From assembly GCA_029287575.1 (NCBI GenBank), contig JARFQW010000152.1, forward strand, positions 1-64,000: a stretch of DNA of 64,000 nt, given 5' to 3'. The position numbers were made by a program, and so were the translations under genes. This DNA is from Gammaproteobacteria bacterium. Lineage in GTDB: Bacteria; Pseudomonadota; Gammaproteobacteria; Steroidobacterales; XN24. Below the pieces are notes generated by a model. That model was not told where the DNA came from and did no database searches. It worked only from the letters and a program-made list of their open reading frames with translations. Below are positions 20,790 through 29,133 of the stretch, piece after piece. Within the stretch, counting starts at the first letter, position 1; the number at the start of each line of letters is the position of its first letter.

Positions 20790-22690
20790 TCCGCGAAGTC
20801 GCCGTCCCCGGCGGTCCCGGTCATCGGCGTGGGCGGCAGAAGCACCGGCTCCCCGTTCTCGAACCGAGCCCACGGAAGCCGGCGGTGGTATATGCCCTGC
20901 GGCGACATGACCAGCCGTCCGGTCGCCCCGGGGAAGCCGTCCTCCGGCGTGCCGGCGCCGGCGTAGACGGAAGGAACGAGGCGATAGGCGTCGTATCCCA
21001 GGGCATAAAGGCGCAGGCCCCGGTCCGCCTTGCCGGGCCAGGCATCGCGCAGGTCGGCTATCAGCACCGCGGACGTGTCGTCAGGGTCTACGGCCCAGGG
21101 GATATCGTCGAACATGACACCGTTGAGATCCGCGTTTCGATCACTGCCGGGCTCGTAAATGGAGGACGTGGCGTAGACCGGCAGATCGGAGGCGCGATGG
21201 AACTTGAGCTGAGGTCGCAGCAGCCTGCCCTGGGCGGGGTTGGCCGCGACGAAGGCAAAGGTCGCGTCCTGTCGCCGGCGCGGCTCGAAGCCGAGTTCGG
21301 TTCCCAGCGTATTCTGAAGAGACTTGTGTCGTCCCTGGCTTTCGTCGAGCAGGAGCGACCGGCGAATCGCACTGGAATAGTCCTGACCGCTGCTGTCGAA
21401 AACCCCGGTTGCCGCCACGCGGCCCCCGCCGGCCTCGAAGGCTTGGGTGAAGGACTGACCGACCCGTCGGCCCCAGGCGGTGTCGGGGCGCAGAACGATG
21501 CCCACCAGATGGCCCTCGGCCAGAGTCCGCCGGGCAGCTTCCTCCGCCTCGTCTTCCGGGGAAATGGAGAGCTGGTAGAAACCCGGCGGTGCCAGCTGCT
21601 GGTCGTCCAGCCGGTTGAGGGCCAGGGTGGTTATCCGCGTGACGTCGGCGGTGGCAATGGCGGATAGCTCGTCCTTGGTCAGCGGGCCCACGACAATGTC
21701 GGCCCCTTCGAGCACGGCGCGCTCGTACGCCGGCACCGGACCTTCGTCGGCCGTGTCGTAGATCCGGATGGCCGGACGTCCCGATTCCGACGAGCTCTCC
21801 AGGTAGGCAGCCAGAAACCCGTCACGAACCGCGGACCCGGCACCGCCGAGGCGACCGCTAAGCGGCAGGGCCAGGGCAACCTGCTGCGGCGTGTCTATCG
21901 CGGCCCGGGCGCTCTCGAGCATCCCGCCCAACACGGTGGCATTTGCGGGATGGGTCGGATAGCGCCGTTGCCAGTCGAGGAGCCGGGCTCTTGACACCGC
22001 CGCGTCGTCTCCCGCCTGGATCGCCGCCAGCTCCAGCCAGCCGCGCACGATGTTGTCGGCCCCGGCAGATGCCTGGAAGCTGGCGCCCGCGGCGGCACGG
22101 CGCTGAAGCTGCTGCCACAGTTCCTTCCGGCTCGCGGTGATGGCGTCCGATCCGGCGAGGTAGCGTTCGCGGGTGACCATGGCGCCCACGGCGGCCTCGT
22201 CCTGGGCGATGGCAAACAGTGCGTCGGCCCGTACTTTCCACCAGTCACCGGCCAGGGAACCCTGCGCATCCAGGGACTCCAGTGCGTTGAGCGCCCCTTC
22301 CGCATCGCCGGAGGCGAGCATCAGGCGGGCGTCCGCCAGATTGGCGCGTTCCAGCGCCGTACCGGAGAGCCCGGGCCGGGCCCGATTGATGCGGTCCCTG
22401 CCGCGGCCCAGGTCGCCCACGTTCAGATAGGCCAGCCCGGCGTTGAGCCGATACTCCGATGCCCGCGCTCCGTCGGAGCGGTCAGCGGCTTCATCCCAGC
22501 TAAGGGCGGCCTGGAGCCAGCTACCCTGCTGCTCGAAGGTCCGCGCCTCCTGCGCGCGCCGCTCGGCGGCGCCCGAGTCCAGCGGAATGGTTTCGCAGGC
22601 GGCGGCCAGCGCGCCCAGCAGGACAATCGCGAAAATCCGCGAGATTGAGATACCGAAAGACCGGGGTGTCTGCCGGCGGGCAGATTGCAT
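20786..22690 (-). CDS. lpoA: outer-membrane lipoprotein LpoA, activator of PBP1A
   Basis: Outer-membrane lipoprotein that reaches through the periplasm to stimulate the peptidoglycan synthase PBP1A. 634 aa. Signal peptide with lipobox LAAAC (Cys32). The N-terminal half (about 38-265) is a TPR-like helical domain; the C-terminal half (about 285-625) is a type I periplasmic-binding-protein fold starting VALALPLSGRLGGAG. Start at ATG 22690 with GGAGAA upstream. An extension beyond it overlaps the rsmI promoter and is rejected. Divergent from rsmI. Confidence 0.93.
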   Translation of the reverse strand: MQSARRQTPRSFGISISRIFAIVLLGALAAACETIPLDSGAAERRAQEARTFEQQGSWLQAALSWDEAADRSDGARASEYRLNAGLAYLNVGDLGRGRDRINRARPGLSGTALERANLADARLMLASGDAEGALNALESLDAQGSLAGDWWKVRADALFAIAQDEAAVGAMVTRERYLAGSDAITASRKELWQQLQRRAAAGASFQASAGADNIVRGWLELAAIQAGDDAAVSRARLLDWQRRYPTHPANATVLGGMLESARAAIDTPQQVALALPLSGRLGGAGSAVRDGFLAAYLESSSESGRPAIRIYDTADEGPVPAYERAVLEGADIVVGPLTKDELSAIATADVTRITTLALNRLDDQQLAPPGFYQLSISPEDEAEEAARRTLAEGHLVGIVLRPDTAWGRRVGQSFTQAFEAGGGRVAATGVFDSSGQDYSSAIRRSLLLDESQGRHKSLQNTLGTELGFEPRRRQDATFAFVAANPAQGRLLRPQLKFHRASDLPVYATSSIYEPGSDRNADLNGVMFDDIPWAVDPDDTSAVLIADLRDAWPGKADRGLRLYALGYDAYRLVPSVYAGAGTPEDGFPGATGRLVMSPQGIYHRRLPWARFENGEPVLLPPTPMTGTAGDGDFAE

Positions 22691-22757
22691 CACTGGCTTC
22701 TCCGTTGCACGATGAAGGCCGCTGCCGGAGCATGCGGCCTGACCTCGCAGGATTATA

Positions 22758-23618
22758 GTGTCTATCACTTCGGGCAAACTGTTCCTGGTTGCCACGCCCA
22801 TCGGGAACCTCGAGGATCTCACTCCCCGGGCCCGGCGTACACTGGACGAATCTGACCTGGTGCTGTGCGAAGACACGCGCGTGGCGCGCCGGCTGTTCGG
22901 TGCGTCCGGCCCCCGGGCCCGGCTGCGCTCGCTGCACGAACACAACGAGCAGGATCGGGCCGCCGCCGTCATGGAAGCCCTCGCCGCCGGCGAGCAGGTG
23001 GCTCTGATCTCGGATGCGGGCACACCGCTGATCAGCGATCCCGGCTATCGGGTCGTTTCCACGGCGGCGGAGCAGGGCTACACCATCGTGCCGGTGCCCG
23101 GGGCCTGCGCGGCCGTGGCAGCGCTCTGCGCGGCGGGATTGCCCACCGATCGCTTTGCGTTCGAAGGGTTCCTGCCCGCCAAAGCGGCGGCGCGCCGAAG
23201 CCGGCTGGAGACGCTGGCGGCCGAGTCCCGAACGCTGATTTTCTACGAGAGCGCGCGCCGGCTGGCGGAATCGCTGGCCGATTGCGCATCCGTCTTCGGC
23301 GGCGACCGGCCTGCGGTAGTGGCCCGGGAAATGACCAAGGTGCACGAAGAGTTCGTGCGTGGGTCACTCGACGAGGTGAGTGCCGTATTCGCGGCCCGCG
23401 GCTCGGCGCCGAAAGGCGAAGTGGTCCTGCTTGTCGGCGGCGCCGCGCCCGCGCCCGCCGGGGACGACGCGATCCGGGCGGTCCTGGGCCCCTTGCTGAA
23501 GGAGCTGCCGAAAAGTCAGGCCGTCCGCCTGGCGGCCCGGATATGCGACGCGGACCGGCGCTATGTCTACCGGCTGGCGCTCGCCGGGGACGAGGCCGGC
23601 GATCCCGGGGTGGCATAA
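22758..23618 (+). CDS. rsmI: 16S rRNA C1402 2'-O-methyltransferase RsmI
   Basis: Methylates the ribose of C1402 in the 30S P-site; rsmH in this window modifies N4 of the same nucleotide. 286 aa with a tetrapyrrole-methylase fold: LFLVATPIGNLEDLTPRA at the N-terminus and ISDAGTPLISDPG (about 86-98) are diagnostic. GTG start with AGGA before it. Divergent from lpoA across 67 bases. Its stop codon overlaps the apparent -10 element of the following rnpB gene. Confidence 0.96.
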   Translation: MSITSGKLFLVATPIGNLEDLTPRARRTLDESDLVLCEDTRVARRLFGASGPRARLRSLHEHNEQDRAAAVMEALAAGEQVALISDAGTPLISDPGYRVVSTAAEQGYTIVPVPGACAAVAALCAAGLPTDRFAFEGFLPAKAAARRSRLETLAAESRTLIFYESARRLAESLADCASVFGGDRPAVVAREMTKVHEEFVRGSLDEVSAVFAARGSAPKGEVVLLVGGAAPAPAGDDAIRAVLGPLLKELPKSQAVRLAARICDADRRYVYRLALAGDEAGDPGVA

Positions 23619-23619
23619 T
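23614..23619 (+). promoter_or_regulatory. -10 element of rnpB
   Basis: CATAAT (five of six to consensus) spans the rsmI stop codon and lies 7-8 bases before the inferred 5' end of the RNase P RNA. No good -35 is visible. Confidence 0.45.
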
Positions 23620-23626
23620 GGGCGGT

Positions 23627-23998
23627 GCGGGAGTCGGCCGGGCAACCGCTGTGGGCCATACCGGCTCGTGGAGGAAAGTCCGGGCTCCGAAGGGCAGGGT
23701 GCCAGGTAACGCCTGGGGGGCGAAAGCCTACGGAAAGTGCCACAGAGAACAGACCGCCAAAGCGCCTCGGCGCCGGCAAGGGTGAAACGGTGCGGTAAGA
23801 GCGCACCGCGCGGGTGGCAACACGCCGCGGCACGGTAAACCCCACCTGGAGCAAGACCAAATAGGGGAACGCCCGGCCTCACGGCCGAAACGCGCGGCCC
23901 GCGCGAGTTCCCGGGTAGGTTGCATGAGGCGTACGGCGACGTGCGTCCCAGATGAATGGTTGCCCTCGACAGAACCCGGCTTACAGGCCGACTCCCGT
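23627..23998 (+). ncRNA. rnpB: RNase P RNA, bacterial type A
   Basis: Catalytic RNA of RNase P, which matures tRNA 5' ends. The 5' segment GGGAGTCGGCC (23629-23639) pairs perfectly with GGCCGACTCCC (23986-23996) to form helix P1. Conserved blocks are present: GAGGAAAGTCCGGGCTCC at 23671, AGCAAGACCAAATAGGGG near 23851, and ATGAATGG...GACAGAACCCGGCTTA near the 3' end. About 370 nt, type A size. A T-rich run (TCTTTTT, 23998-24004) follows. The ends are inferred from P1 and could shift a few bases. Confidence 0.97.
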
Positions 23999-24017
23999 CT
24001 TTTTCCCCCCGAAATCT

Positions 24018-24047
24018 TTAAAGGGCTGGTCGAAGTACCCCCTTTAA
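24018..24047 (+). repeat. inverted repeat downstream of rnpB
   Basis: TTAAAGGG (24018-24025) and CCCTTTAA (24040-24047) are perfect inverted repeats with a 14-base loop. No T-run follows. May be a secondary 3'-end structure for rnpB or an operator. Confidence 0.4.
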
Positions 24048-24074
24048 GCGCCTGATTTCGCACCGCAATGGTAT

Positions 24075-24103
24075 ACTTACGTTTGGCGAAAACGCCCGTA
24101 AGT
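24075..24103 (+). repeat. two-part hairpin upstream of the dcw promoter
   Basis: ACTTACG pairs with CGTAAGT, enclosing GGCG-AAAA-CGCC, with only TTT unpaired on one side. The element directly follows a TATACT box at 24072 and ends 34 bases before the -35 of the mraZ promoter. No T-run follows. Confidence 0.5.
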
Positions 24104-24137
24104 TACTGTGCTGCAAGCAGAAACTTGTGAAAAATCG

Positions 24138-24166
24138 TTGACCTGCCTGATTCTCGACCATATAGT
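24138..24166 (+). promoter_or_regulatory. sigma-70 promoter of the dcw cluster
   Basis: TTGACC and TATAGT with an ideal 17-base spacer. Predicted transcription start near 24173, immediately before the MraZ repeats. This is the best sigma-70 promoter seen in the window and probably drives mraZ through the division genes. Confidence 0.85.
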
Positions 24167-24175
24167 GTCGTGAAG

Positions 24176-24200
24176 TGGGACAAAGTGGGGAAAAATGGGA
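24176..24200 (+). promoter_or_regulatory. MraZ operator (three direct repeats)
   Basis: TGGGA, TGGGG and TGGGA begin at 24176, 24186 and 24196, an exact 10-base period with A-rich spacers. MraZ is known to bind such TGGG(A/G) repeats in front of its own gene and repress the dcw promoter. Here they lie at about +4 to +28 of the predicted transcript. Confidence 0.88.
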
Positions 24201-24226
24201 ACAATGGTTCCCGTTCAGGTCAACGA

Positions 24227-24682
24227 ATGTTTCGCGGCGCAAGCAAAGTCACCCTGGATGCCAAGGGGCGCATGGCCATTCCCACGCGCTACCGTGGTCG
24301 GCTGGAGGAGCGGTGTGACAACCAGCTTGTGGTCACCGTGGACCGGGATTACTGCCTCCTTGTCTATCCACTGCCGGAATGGGAAGAGATCGAACGGCGG
24401 CTGGTCCGCCTGCCGACGCTCAATCGCCAGGCCCGGCGGCTGCAACGCCTGATGGTGGGTTATGCCACGGAAGTCGAACTGGACGGCCACGGCCGCATCC
24501 TGCTTTCCCGCGAGCTGAGGGAGTTCGCGGGGCTGGATCGGCAGGCCATGCTGATCGGTCAGGGGAACCGGTTCGAGCTGTGGGACGAGACCCGCTGGAC
24601 GGAGCGCCGCGACGCCTGGCTTGAAGAAGAATCGGCGGATGAAGGGGGACTTACCGCCGAGCTCGAATCGCTCTCCTTCTAG
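24227..24682 (+). CDS. mraZ: transcriptional regulator MraZ
   Basis: AbrB-fold DNA-binding protein that represses its own dcw operon. 151 aa, two tandem SpoVT/AbrB-like repeats: GASKVTLDAKGRMAIPTRYR (about 4-23) and ATEVELDGHGRILLSRELREFA (about 80-101), each with the DxxGR motif. ATG at 24227 matches the family N-terminus MFRG; an upstream in-frame ATG at 24170 falls at the predicted transcription start and is rejected. First gene of the cluster. Confidence 0.96.
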   Translation: MFRGASKVTLDAKGRMAIPTRYRGRLEERCDNQLVVTVDRDYCLLVYPLPEWEEIERRLVRLPTLNRQARRLQRLMVGYATEVELDGHGRILLSRELREFAGLDRQAMLIGQGNRFELWDETRWTERRDAWLEEESADEGGLTAELESLSF

Positions 24683-24693
24683 GGGCCGGGACC

Positions 24694-25620
24694 TTGTCAT
24701 TGCACAGGCCGGTGCTCCTCGAGGAGGTGCTGGAGGCTCTCGCCGTCGTGCCTGAAGGTCAGTACATAGACGCCACGTTCGGGCGCGGAGGCCATGCCGC
24801 GGGGATCGTCGGCGCACTGGGCAAAAAGGGAATGTTGCTTGCAATCGATCAGGATCCAGCGGCCGTGTCCGCCGCCCGCGAGCGCTTCGGGAGCGATCCC
24901 CGGGTGCTGGTGCGGCATGGCAACTTTGCCGACATGGCCCGACTGGCACGCGAGGCCGGCATGGATGACGGAGTCCAGGGGGTGCTGATGGACGTGGGCG
25001 TGTCATCTCCGCAGCTCGACGATCCGGCCCGGGGTTTCAGCTTTCTTCGGGACGGCCCGCTGGATATGCGCATGGACCCGGGCGCCGGCACCAGCGCGGC
25101 CGAATGGCTGGCCGCCGCCGATGAGCGGGAGCTGACCGCTGTCATCCGGCGGCTCGGCGAGGAGCGCTTTGCCAGGCGCATTGCCCGGGCCATTGCCCAG
25201 GCGCGAGCCGTTGCCCCCATCGAAACGACCGGACGACTCGCGGAAGTCGTGGCGGCAGCCGTGCCCCGGCACGAGCCCGGCCGGCATCCCGCGACGCGGA
25301 CCTTTCAGGCCATCCGGATTCACGTCAACGAGGAGCTGGAGCGCCTCGAGGCAGGTCTGGAGGCGGCCGTCGGGCTGCTGGCCCCCGGCGGCCGGCTTGC
25401 GGTGATCAGCTTTCATTCTCTGGAGGACCGGATCGTCAAGCGCTTCATCCGGCGCGAGAGCGAGGTTGCCGAGCCTTGGCGGGGTTTGCCGGACATTCCC
25501 GCCGAAGCCCGCCCCCGGCTGGCGCGCATTGGCCGCGCCGTCCGGCCGGGGGAGGCCGAGGTCACTGCCAATCCGCGGTCGCGAAGCGCCGTCCTCCGGT
25601 GTGCGGAGCGGCTCCACTGA
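24694..25620 (+). CDS. rsmH: 16S rRNA m4C1402 methyltransferase RsmH
   Basis: SAM-dependent N4-methylation of C1402 (MraW). 308 aa. N-terminal HRPVLLEEVLEAL, SAM-binding DATFGRGGHAAGI (about 28-40), and the C-terminal SFHSLEDRIVKRF are family signatures. Start is TTG at 24694, which gives the standard N-terminus; no better start exists. TGATG junction with ftsL. Confidence 0.96.
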   Translation: MSLHRPVLLEEVLEALAVVPEGQYIDATFGRGGHAAGIVGALGKKGMLLAIDQDPAAVSAARERFGSDPRVLVRHGNFADMARLAREAGMDDGVQGVLMDVGVSSPQLDDPARGFSFLRDGPLDMRMDPGAGTSAAEWLAAADERELTAVIRRLGEERFARRIARAIAQARAVAPIETTGRLAEVVAAAVPRHEPGRHPATRTFQAIRIHVNEELERLEAGLEAAVGLLAPGGRLAVISFHSLEDRIVKRFIRRESEVAEPWRGLPDIPAEARPRLARIGRAVRPGEAEVTANPRSRSAVLRCAERLH

Positions 25621-25898
25621 TGCTGGCGTCCATGGGCAGATTCCTCGGTCTCCTGCTGCTGGTGGCTGCCGTGCTGGCGTCTGCGGTGGCGGCGATCTGG
25701 GCCCGTCACGAGGCGCGCAGCCTGTTTGCGGAGATCGAGGCGCTGAACGGTCAGCGTGACGAGCTGAATATTGACTGGGGTCGCCTGCAGATCGAGCGCA
25801 GCACCTGGGCGACCCATGGCCGGGTGGAGAAGCTGGCCCGCCAGCAGCTCGACATGCGCATCCCCGATCCCGGCGGCGTAGAGATCCTGAAGCCGTGA
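25620..25898 (+). CDS. ftsL: cell division protein FtsL
   Basis: Small bitopic division protein that forms the FtsQLB complex and activates FtsWI. 92 aa: short cytoplasmic N-terminus, one membrane helix (about 8-28), then a periplasmic coiled coil (about 35-75, SLFAEIEALNGQRDELN). The sequence family is weakly conserved, so the call leans on size, topology and position between rsmH and ftsI. Its ATG overlaps the rsmH stop by one base and its TGA overlaps the ftsI GTG. Confidence 0.93.
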   Translation: MLASMGRFLGLLLLVAAVLASAVAAIWARHEARSLFAEIEALNGQRDELNIDWGRLQIERSTWATHGRVEKLARQQLDMRIPDPGGVEILKP

Positions 25899-27625
25899 GC
25901 CGGCGCAAGAAATCCGCGGCGTTTTCCCGCAGTTTCCGGATCCGGCTCGGCCTCGCGGTGGCCGTGTTTGCCGTGGCTGGCTCCGCGCTGCTGGCCCGGG
26001 CCGTCGATCTCCAGGTCAGTGAGCGGGACTTTCTGCTCAAGCAGGGCGACGCCCGCCATCTCCGGGTAGTCCAGGTCACTGCCCATCGCGGGCAGATAAC
26101 GGACCGGCGCGGTGATCCCCTCGCCGTGAGCACGCCGGTTGACAGCATCTGGGTGAACCCCGGCGAACTGATCGAGTCGGCCGCGGAGATTCCGCGCCTG
26201 GCCAGGGCGCTGGGCCGTGACCCCGAAGCCGTGACCCGGCGGGTCGCCGCCAACGCCGGCCGGGAGTTTCTCTACCTGCGCCGGCACATGTCGCCGGAGA
26301 AAGCCGAAGCCGTGCTGGGCATGGGGATTTCCGGCGTCTACTCCCTGCGGGAATACCGGCGGTTCTATCCGGCCGCGGAAGTGGCCGGCCACGTGGTCGG
26401 TTTTACCGACATCGATGACGAGGGCCAGGAGGGGCTGGAGCTGGCCTACGATCATTGGCTGAAGGGCAAGAATGGCGCCAAGCGCGTTCTCCGGGACCGC
26501 CTCGGCCGGGTGATCCGGGACGTGGAGCTGATTCGCGAGGCCCGGCCCGGCCACGAGCTGACCACCAGCCTCGATCTTAGAATCCAGTATCTGGCCTACC
26601 GCGAGCTGAAGCGGGCGGTTCAGACTCACCGGGCCAAGTCGGCAACGATGGTCGTGCTGGACGTGGATACCGGTGAAGTTCTGGCGATGGTCAATCAGCC
26701 CAGTTACAACCCGAACGATCGCTCTCAGCTTACCGGCAACCGCTACCGCAACCGGGCGGCCACCGATATCTTCGAGCCGGGCTCCGCGTTCAAGCCGCTG
26801 ATCGTCGCGGCCGCCCTGGAAAGCGGCCGTTACCAGCCGGGCTCGGTGCTGGATACGTCGCCCGGCTATCTGGTTGTGGGTGCCAAGACCATCGAGGACG
26901 CCAACAATCTGGGCAGCATCCCGATCACCACGGTGCTGACCCGTTCGAGCAACGTCGGCGCCTCGATGATCGCCCTCTCGCTGGAACCGGCGCAGCTTTG
27001 GGGTGCGCTCAACGGCATGGGGGTCGGGCAGCTCACCGGGGTGGGCTTCCCGGGCGAGTCGGCGGGTGTGCTCACGCATTACGATCACTGGCGTGCCATC
27101 GGCCAGGCGACACTGGCCTACGGCTACGGCGTGTCCATGACGGCGCTCCAGCTGGCCCAGGCCTATGCCTTGTTCGGCAGCGAGGGCCGGGTGTTCCCGG
27201 CCACGCTGCTTGCGGCCGACGCGCCGCGGCCCACGGGCCGGGTTCTCGACCCCGTCACGACCCGGGCGGTGCTGGCGATGATGGAGACCGTCGTATCTCA
27301 GAAAGGCACCGCGCCGGCCGCGGCGATCCCCGGGTACCGGGTTGCCGGCAAGACCGGCACGGCGCGAAAGTCCACCGCCGGCGGGTATGCCGATGATCGC
27401 TACATCGCCGTTTTCGCGGGCCTGGCGCCGGCATCCGATCCGCGGATTGCCGCCGTGGTCATGGTGGACGAGCCGTCGGCGGGCGCCTACTACGGTGGTG
27501 CTGTTGCCGCACCGGTGTTCTCGGTCGTGGTCGGCGGGGCCTTGCGCATCCTCGGTATTCCTCCCGACGACACGAGCGGCGCCCGGCCTGTCGGGACTCT
27601 CGCCAAGGCAGCGGAGCGGCCATGA
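25895..27625 (+). CDS. ftsI: septal peptidoglycan transpeptidase FtsI (PBP3)
   Basis: Class B penicillin-binding protein that cross-links septal peptidoglycan with FtsW. 576 aa: cytoplasmic tail, membrane helix (about 15-38), dimerisation domain, then transpeptidase domain. Active-site motifs: SAFK with Ser297, SSN near 350, and KTGTA near 486. GTG start overlapping ftsL by four bases; overlaps murE by four. Confidence 0.97.
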   Translation: MSRRKKSAAFSRSFRIRLGLAVAVFAVAGSALLARAVDLQVSERDFLLKQGDARHLRVVQVTAHRGQITDRRGDPLAVSTPVDSIWVNPGELIESAAEIPRLARALGRDPEAVTRRVAANAGREFLYLRRHMSPEKAEAVLGMGISGVYSLREYRRFYPAAEVAGHVVGFTDIDDEGQEGLELAYDHWLKGKNGAKRVLRDRLGRVIRDVELIREARPGHELTTSLDLRIQYLAYRELKRAVQTHRAKSATMVVLDVDTGEVLAMVNQPSYNPNDRSQLTGNRYRNRAATDIFEPGSAFKPLIVAAALESGRYQPGSVLDTSPGYLVVGAKTIEDANNLGSIPITTVLTRSSNVGASMIALSLEPAQLWGALNGMGVGQLTGVGFPGESAGVLTHYDHWRAIGQATLAYGYGVSMTALQLAQAYALFGSEGRVFPATLLAADAPRPTGRVLDPVTTRAVLAMMETVVSQKGTAPAAAIPGYRVAGKTGTARKSTAGGYADDRYIAVFAGLAPASDPRIAAVVMVDEPSAGAYYGGAVAAPVFSVVVGGALRILGIPPDDTSGARPVGTLAKAAERP

Positions 27626-29133
27626 GCATGCCAGCCCCTGCCGACAGCACGATGACCCTGGGACGCCTGTTTGAACAGGACGCTCCCGAAGCGCTGCGCG
27701 ACATGCCGGTTCAGGATCTTGCCCTGGACAGCCGGAACGTCCGTCCGGGCAGCCTGTTTCTCGCGGTGGCCGGCACTCGGGGGCACGGTCTCGATTATCT
27801 CGACGGTGCCGTGGCGGCCGGCGCCGCGATCGTGGTCTGGGAGCCGGAGAAGGGCCGCGCCCGGCCGCGCCTTGCCGCCGGGATTTCCGGCTTCCCGGTG
27901 CCGGGCCTGGGTGACCGGCTGGGGGAGCTGGCGGGCCGGTTCTTTGGCGATCCGGCGACCCGCATGGGGGTGCTCGGGGTCACGGGGACGAACGGCAAGA
28001 CGACGGTCACATGGCTCCTTGCCGGGGCGCTGGAGTGCGCCGGTGAAGCCTGTGGGCTGATCGGCACCCTGGGCTGCGGCCGACCGGACGATCTGCGGCC
28101 CTCCGGCCTCACAACGCCGGATGTCGTCGAAGTGCAGCGCACGCTTGCGGGTCTTCGGAACGCAGGGGCGCGCTGGGCGGCGATGGAGGTGTCTTCCCAC
28201 GCGCTCGATCAGCGCCGCGTGGCGGGCGTGCGCTTCCGCGCGGCCGCCTTCACGAATCTCAGCCGGGAACACCTGGACTACCACGGGACCCTGCAGCGCT
28301 ACGGGGACGCCAAGGCAAAATTGTTCCAGACGCCCGGCCTGAGCACGGCGGTGGTCAACGCCGGGGACGCGTTCGGGCGTGCCCTGCCGGCCCGGGTGCC
28401 GGCGGACGTGGATCTGATCACCGTCGGTCCGGCGGACATTCCCGCGCTCGCCCGGGGCCGCCGCCTGAGTCTCCGCCGCGTGGACGCCCGACCCGACGGC
28501 CTGTCCCTGGACATCGGTGGAAGCTGGGGCCCGCTGCAGCTCGAGAGTCCCTTGCTGGGACGCTTCAATGCCGACAATCTGCTGCTGGCCCTGGGCATCC
28601 TGCTCGGCTGCGGACTGGAACCCGGGAAGGCGACCCGCTGCCTGGCCCGCGTGCCGGCCCCGCCGGGCCGCATGGAGTCGTTCGGCGGGGAAGGCCGGCC
28701 TCTGGTGGTCGTAGATTACGCGCACACGCCCGACGCCCTGGCCCAGGCGCTCGCGGCCGCACGTGTGCACTGCCGGGGGCGCCTGTGGTGCGTGATGGGC
28801 TGCGGCGGCGATCGGGACCCGGGCAAGCGACCGGAAATGGGCCGGATCGCCGAGGAACTGGCCGACATCGTTGTCATCACGGACGACAATCCGCGCGGCG
28901 AGAACCCCGCCGAGATCGTCGCTGCGATTCGTTCCGGACTGGCCCGTCCCGCGCAGGCGCGCATCGAGCATGATCGGGCCGAGGCCATTCGCCTCGCCGT
29001 TCGCCAGGCCGCCCGGGCAGACGTGGTCCTTGTCGCCGGGAAAGGCCACGAGGACTACCAGATCGTCGGTTCTGTGCGCCGGCCCTTCAGCGACCAGGCG
29101 GTGGTTCTGCAAGGCCTGGAGGAACGGCCATGA
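27622..29133 (+). CDS. murE: UDP-MurNAc-tripeptide ligase MurE (meso-DAP adding)
   Basis: Adds the third stem-peptide residue to UDP-MurNAc-L-Ala-D-Glu. 503 aa. ATP-binding TGTNGKTT at 121-128. The DDNPRGENP segment contains DNPR, the known specificity signature for meso-diaminopimelate over lysine, so the peptidoglycan is the Gram-negative type. ATGA junctions on both sides (ftsI, murF). Confidence 0.97.
   Translation: MSMPAPADSTMTLGRLFEQDAPEALRDMPVQDLALDSRNVRPGSLFLAVAGTRGHGLDYLDGAVAAGAAIVVWEPEKGRARPRLAAGISGFPVPGLGDRLGELAGRFFGDPATRMGVLGVTGTNGKTTVTWLLAGALECAGEACGLIGTLGCGRPDDLRPSGLTTPDVVEVQRTLAGLRNAGARWAAMEVSSHALDQRRVAGVRFRAAAFTNLSREHLDYHGTLQRYGDAKAKLFQTPGLSTAVVNAGDAFGRALPARVPADVDLITVGPADIPALARGRRLSLRRVDARPDGLSLDIGGSWGPLQLESPLLGRFNADNLLLALGILLGCGLEPGKATRCLARVPAPPGRMESFGGEGRPLVVVDYAHTPDALAQALAAARVHCRGRLWCVMGCGGDRDPGKRPEMGRIAEELADIVVITDDNPRGENPAEIVAAIRSGLARPAQARIEHDRAEAIRLAVRQAARADVVLVAGKGHEDYQIVGSVRRPFSDQAVVLQGLEERP

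Noticed and set aside
22691-23023. Upstream extension of lpoA by about 110 residues
   Set aside because: It would bury the lipoprotein signal inside the protein and overlaps the rsmI start on the other strand. ATG 22690 has a ribosome site and lipobox.
24176-24200. 10-base TGGG repeats as a CRISPR or tandem-repeat array
   Set aside because: Only three units of five bases; they match the known MraZ operator and lie in the correct place.
24170-24226. ATG at 24170 as mraZ start
   Set aside because: It lies between the -10 box and the predicted transcription start, so it would be absent from the mRNA; the family N-terminus begins at 24227.
24000-24226. A tRNA or small protein gene between rnpB and mraZ
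   Set aside because: No cloverleaf or CCA-type end, and no open frame with a ribosome site. The region is explained by repeats, promoter and operator.
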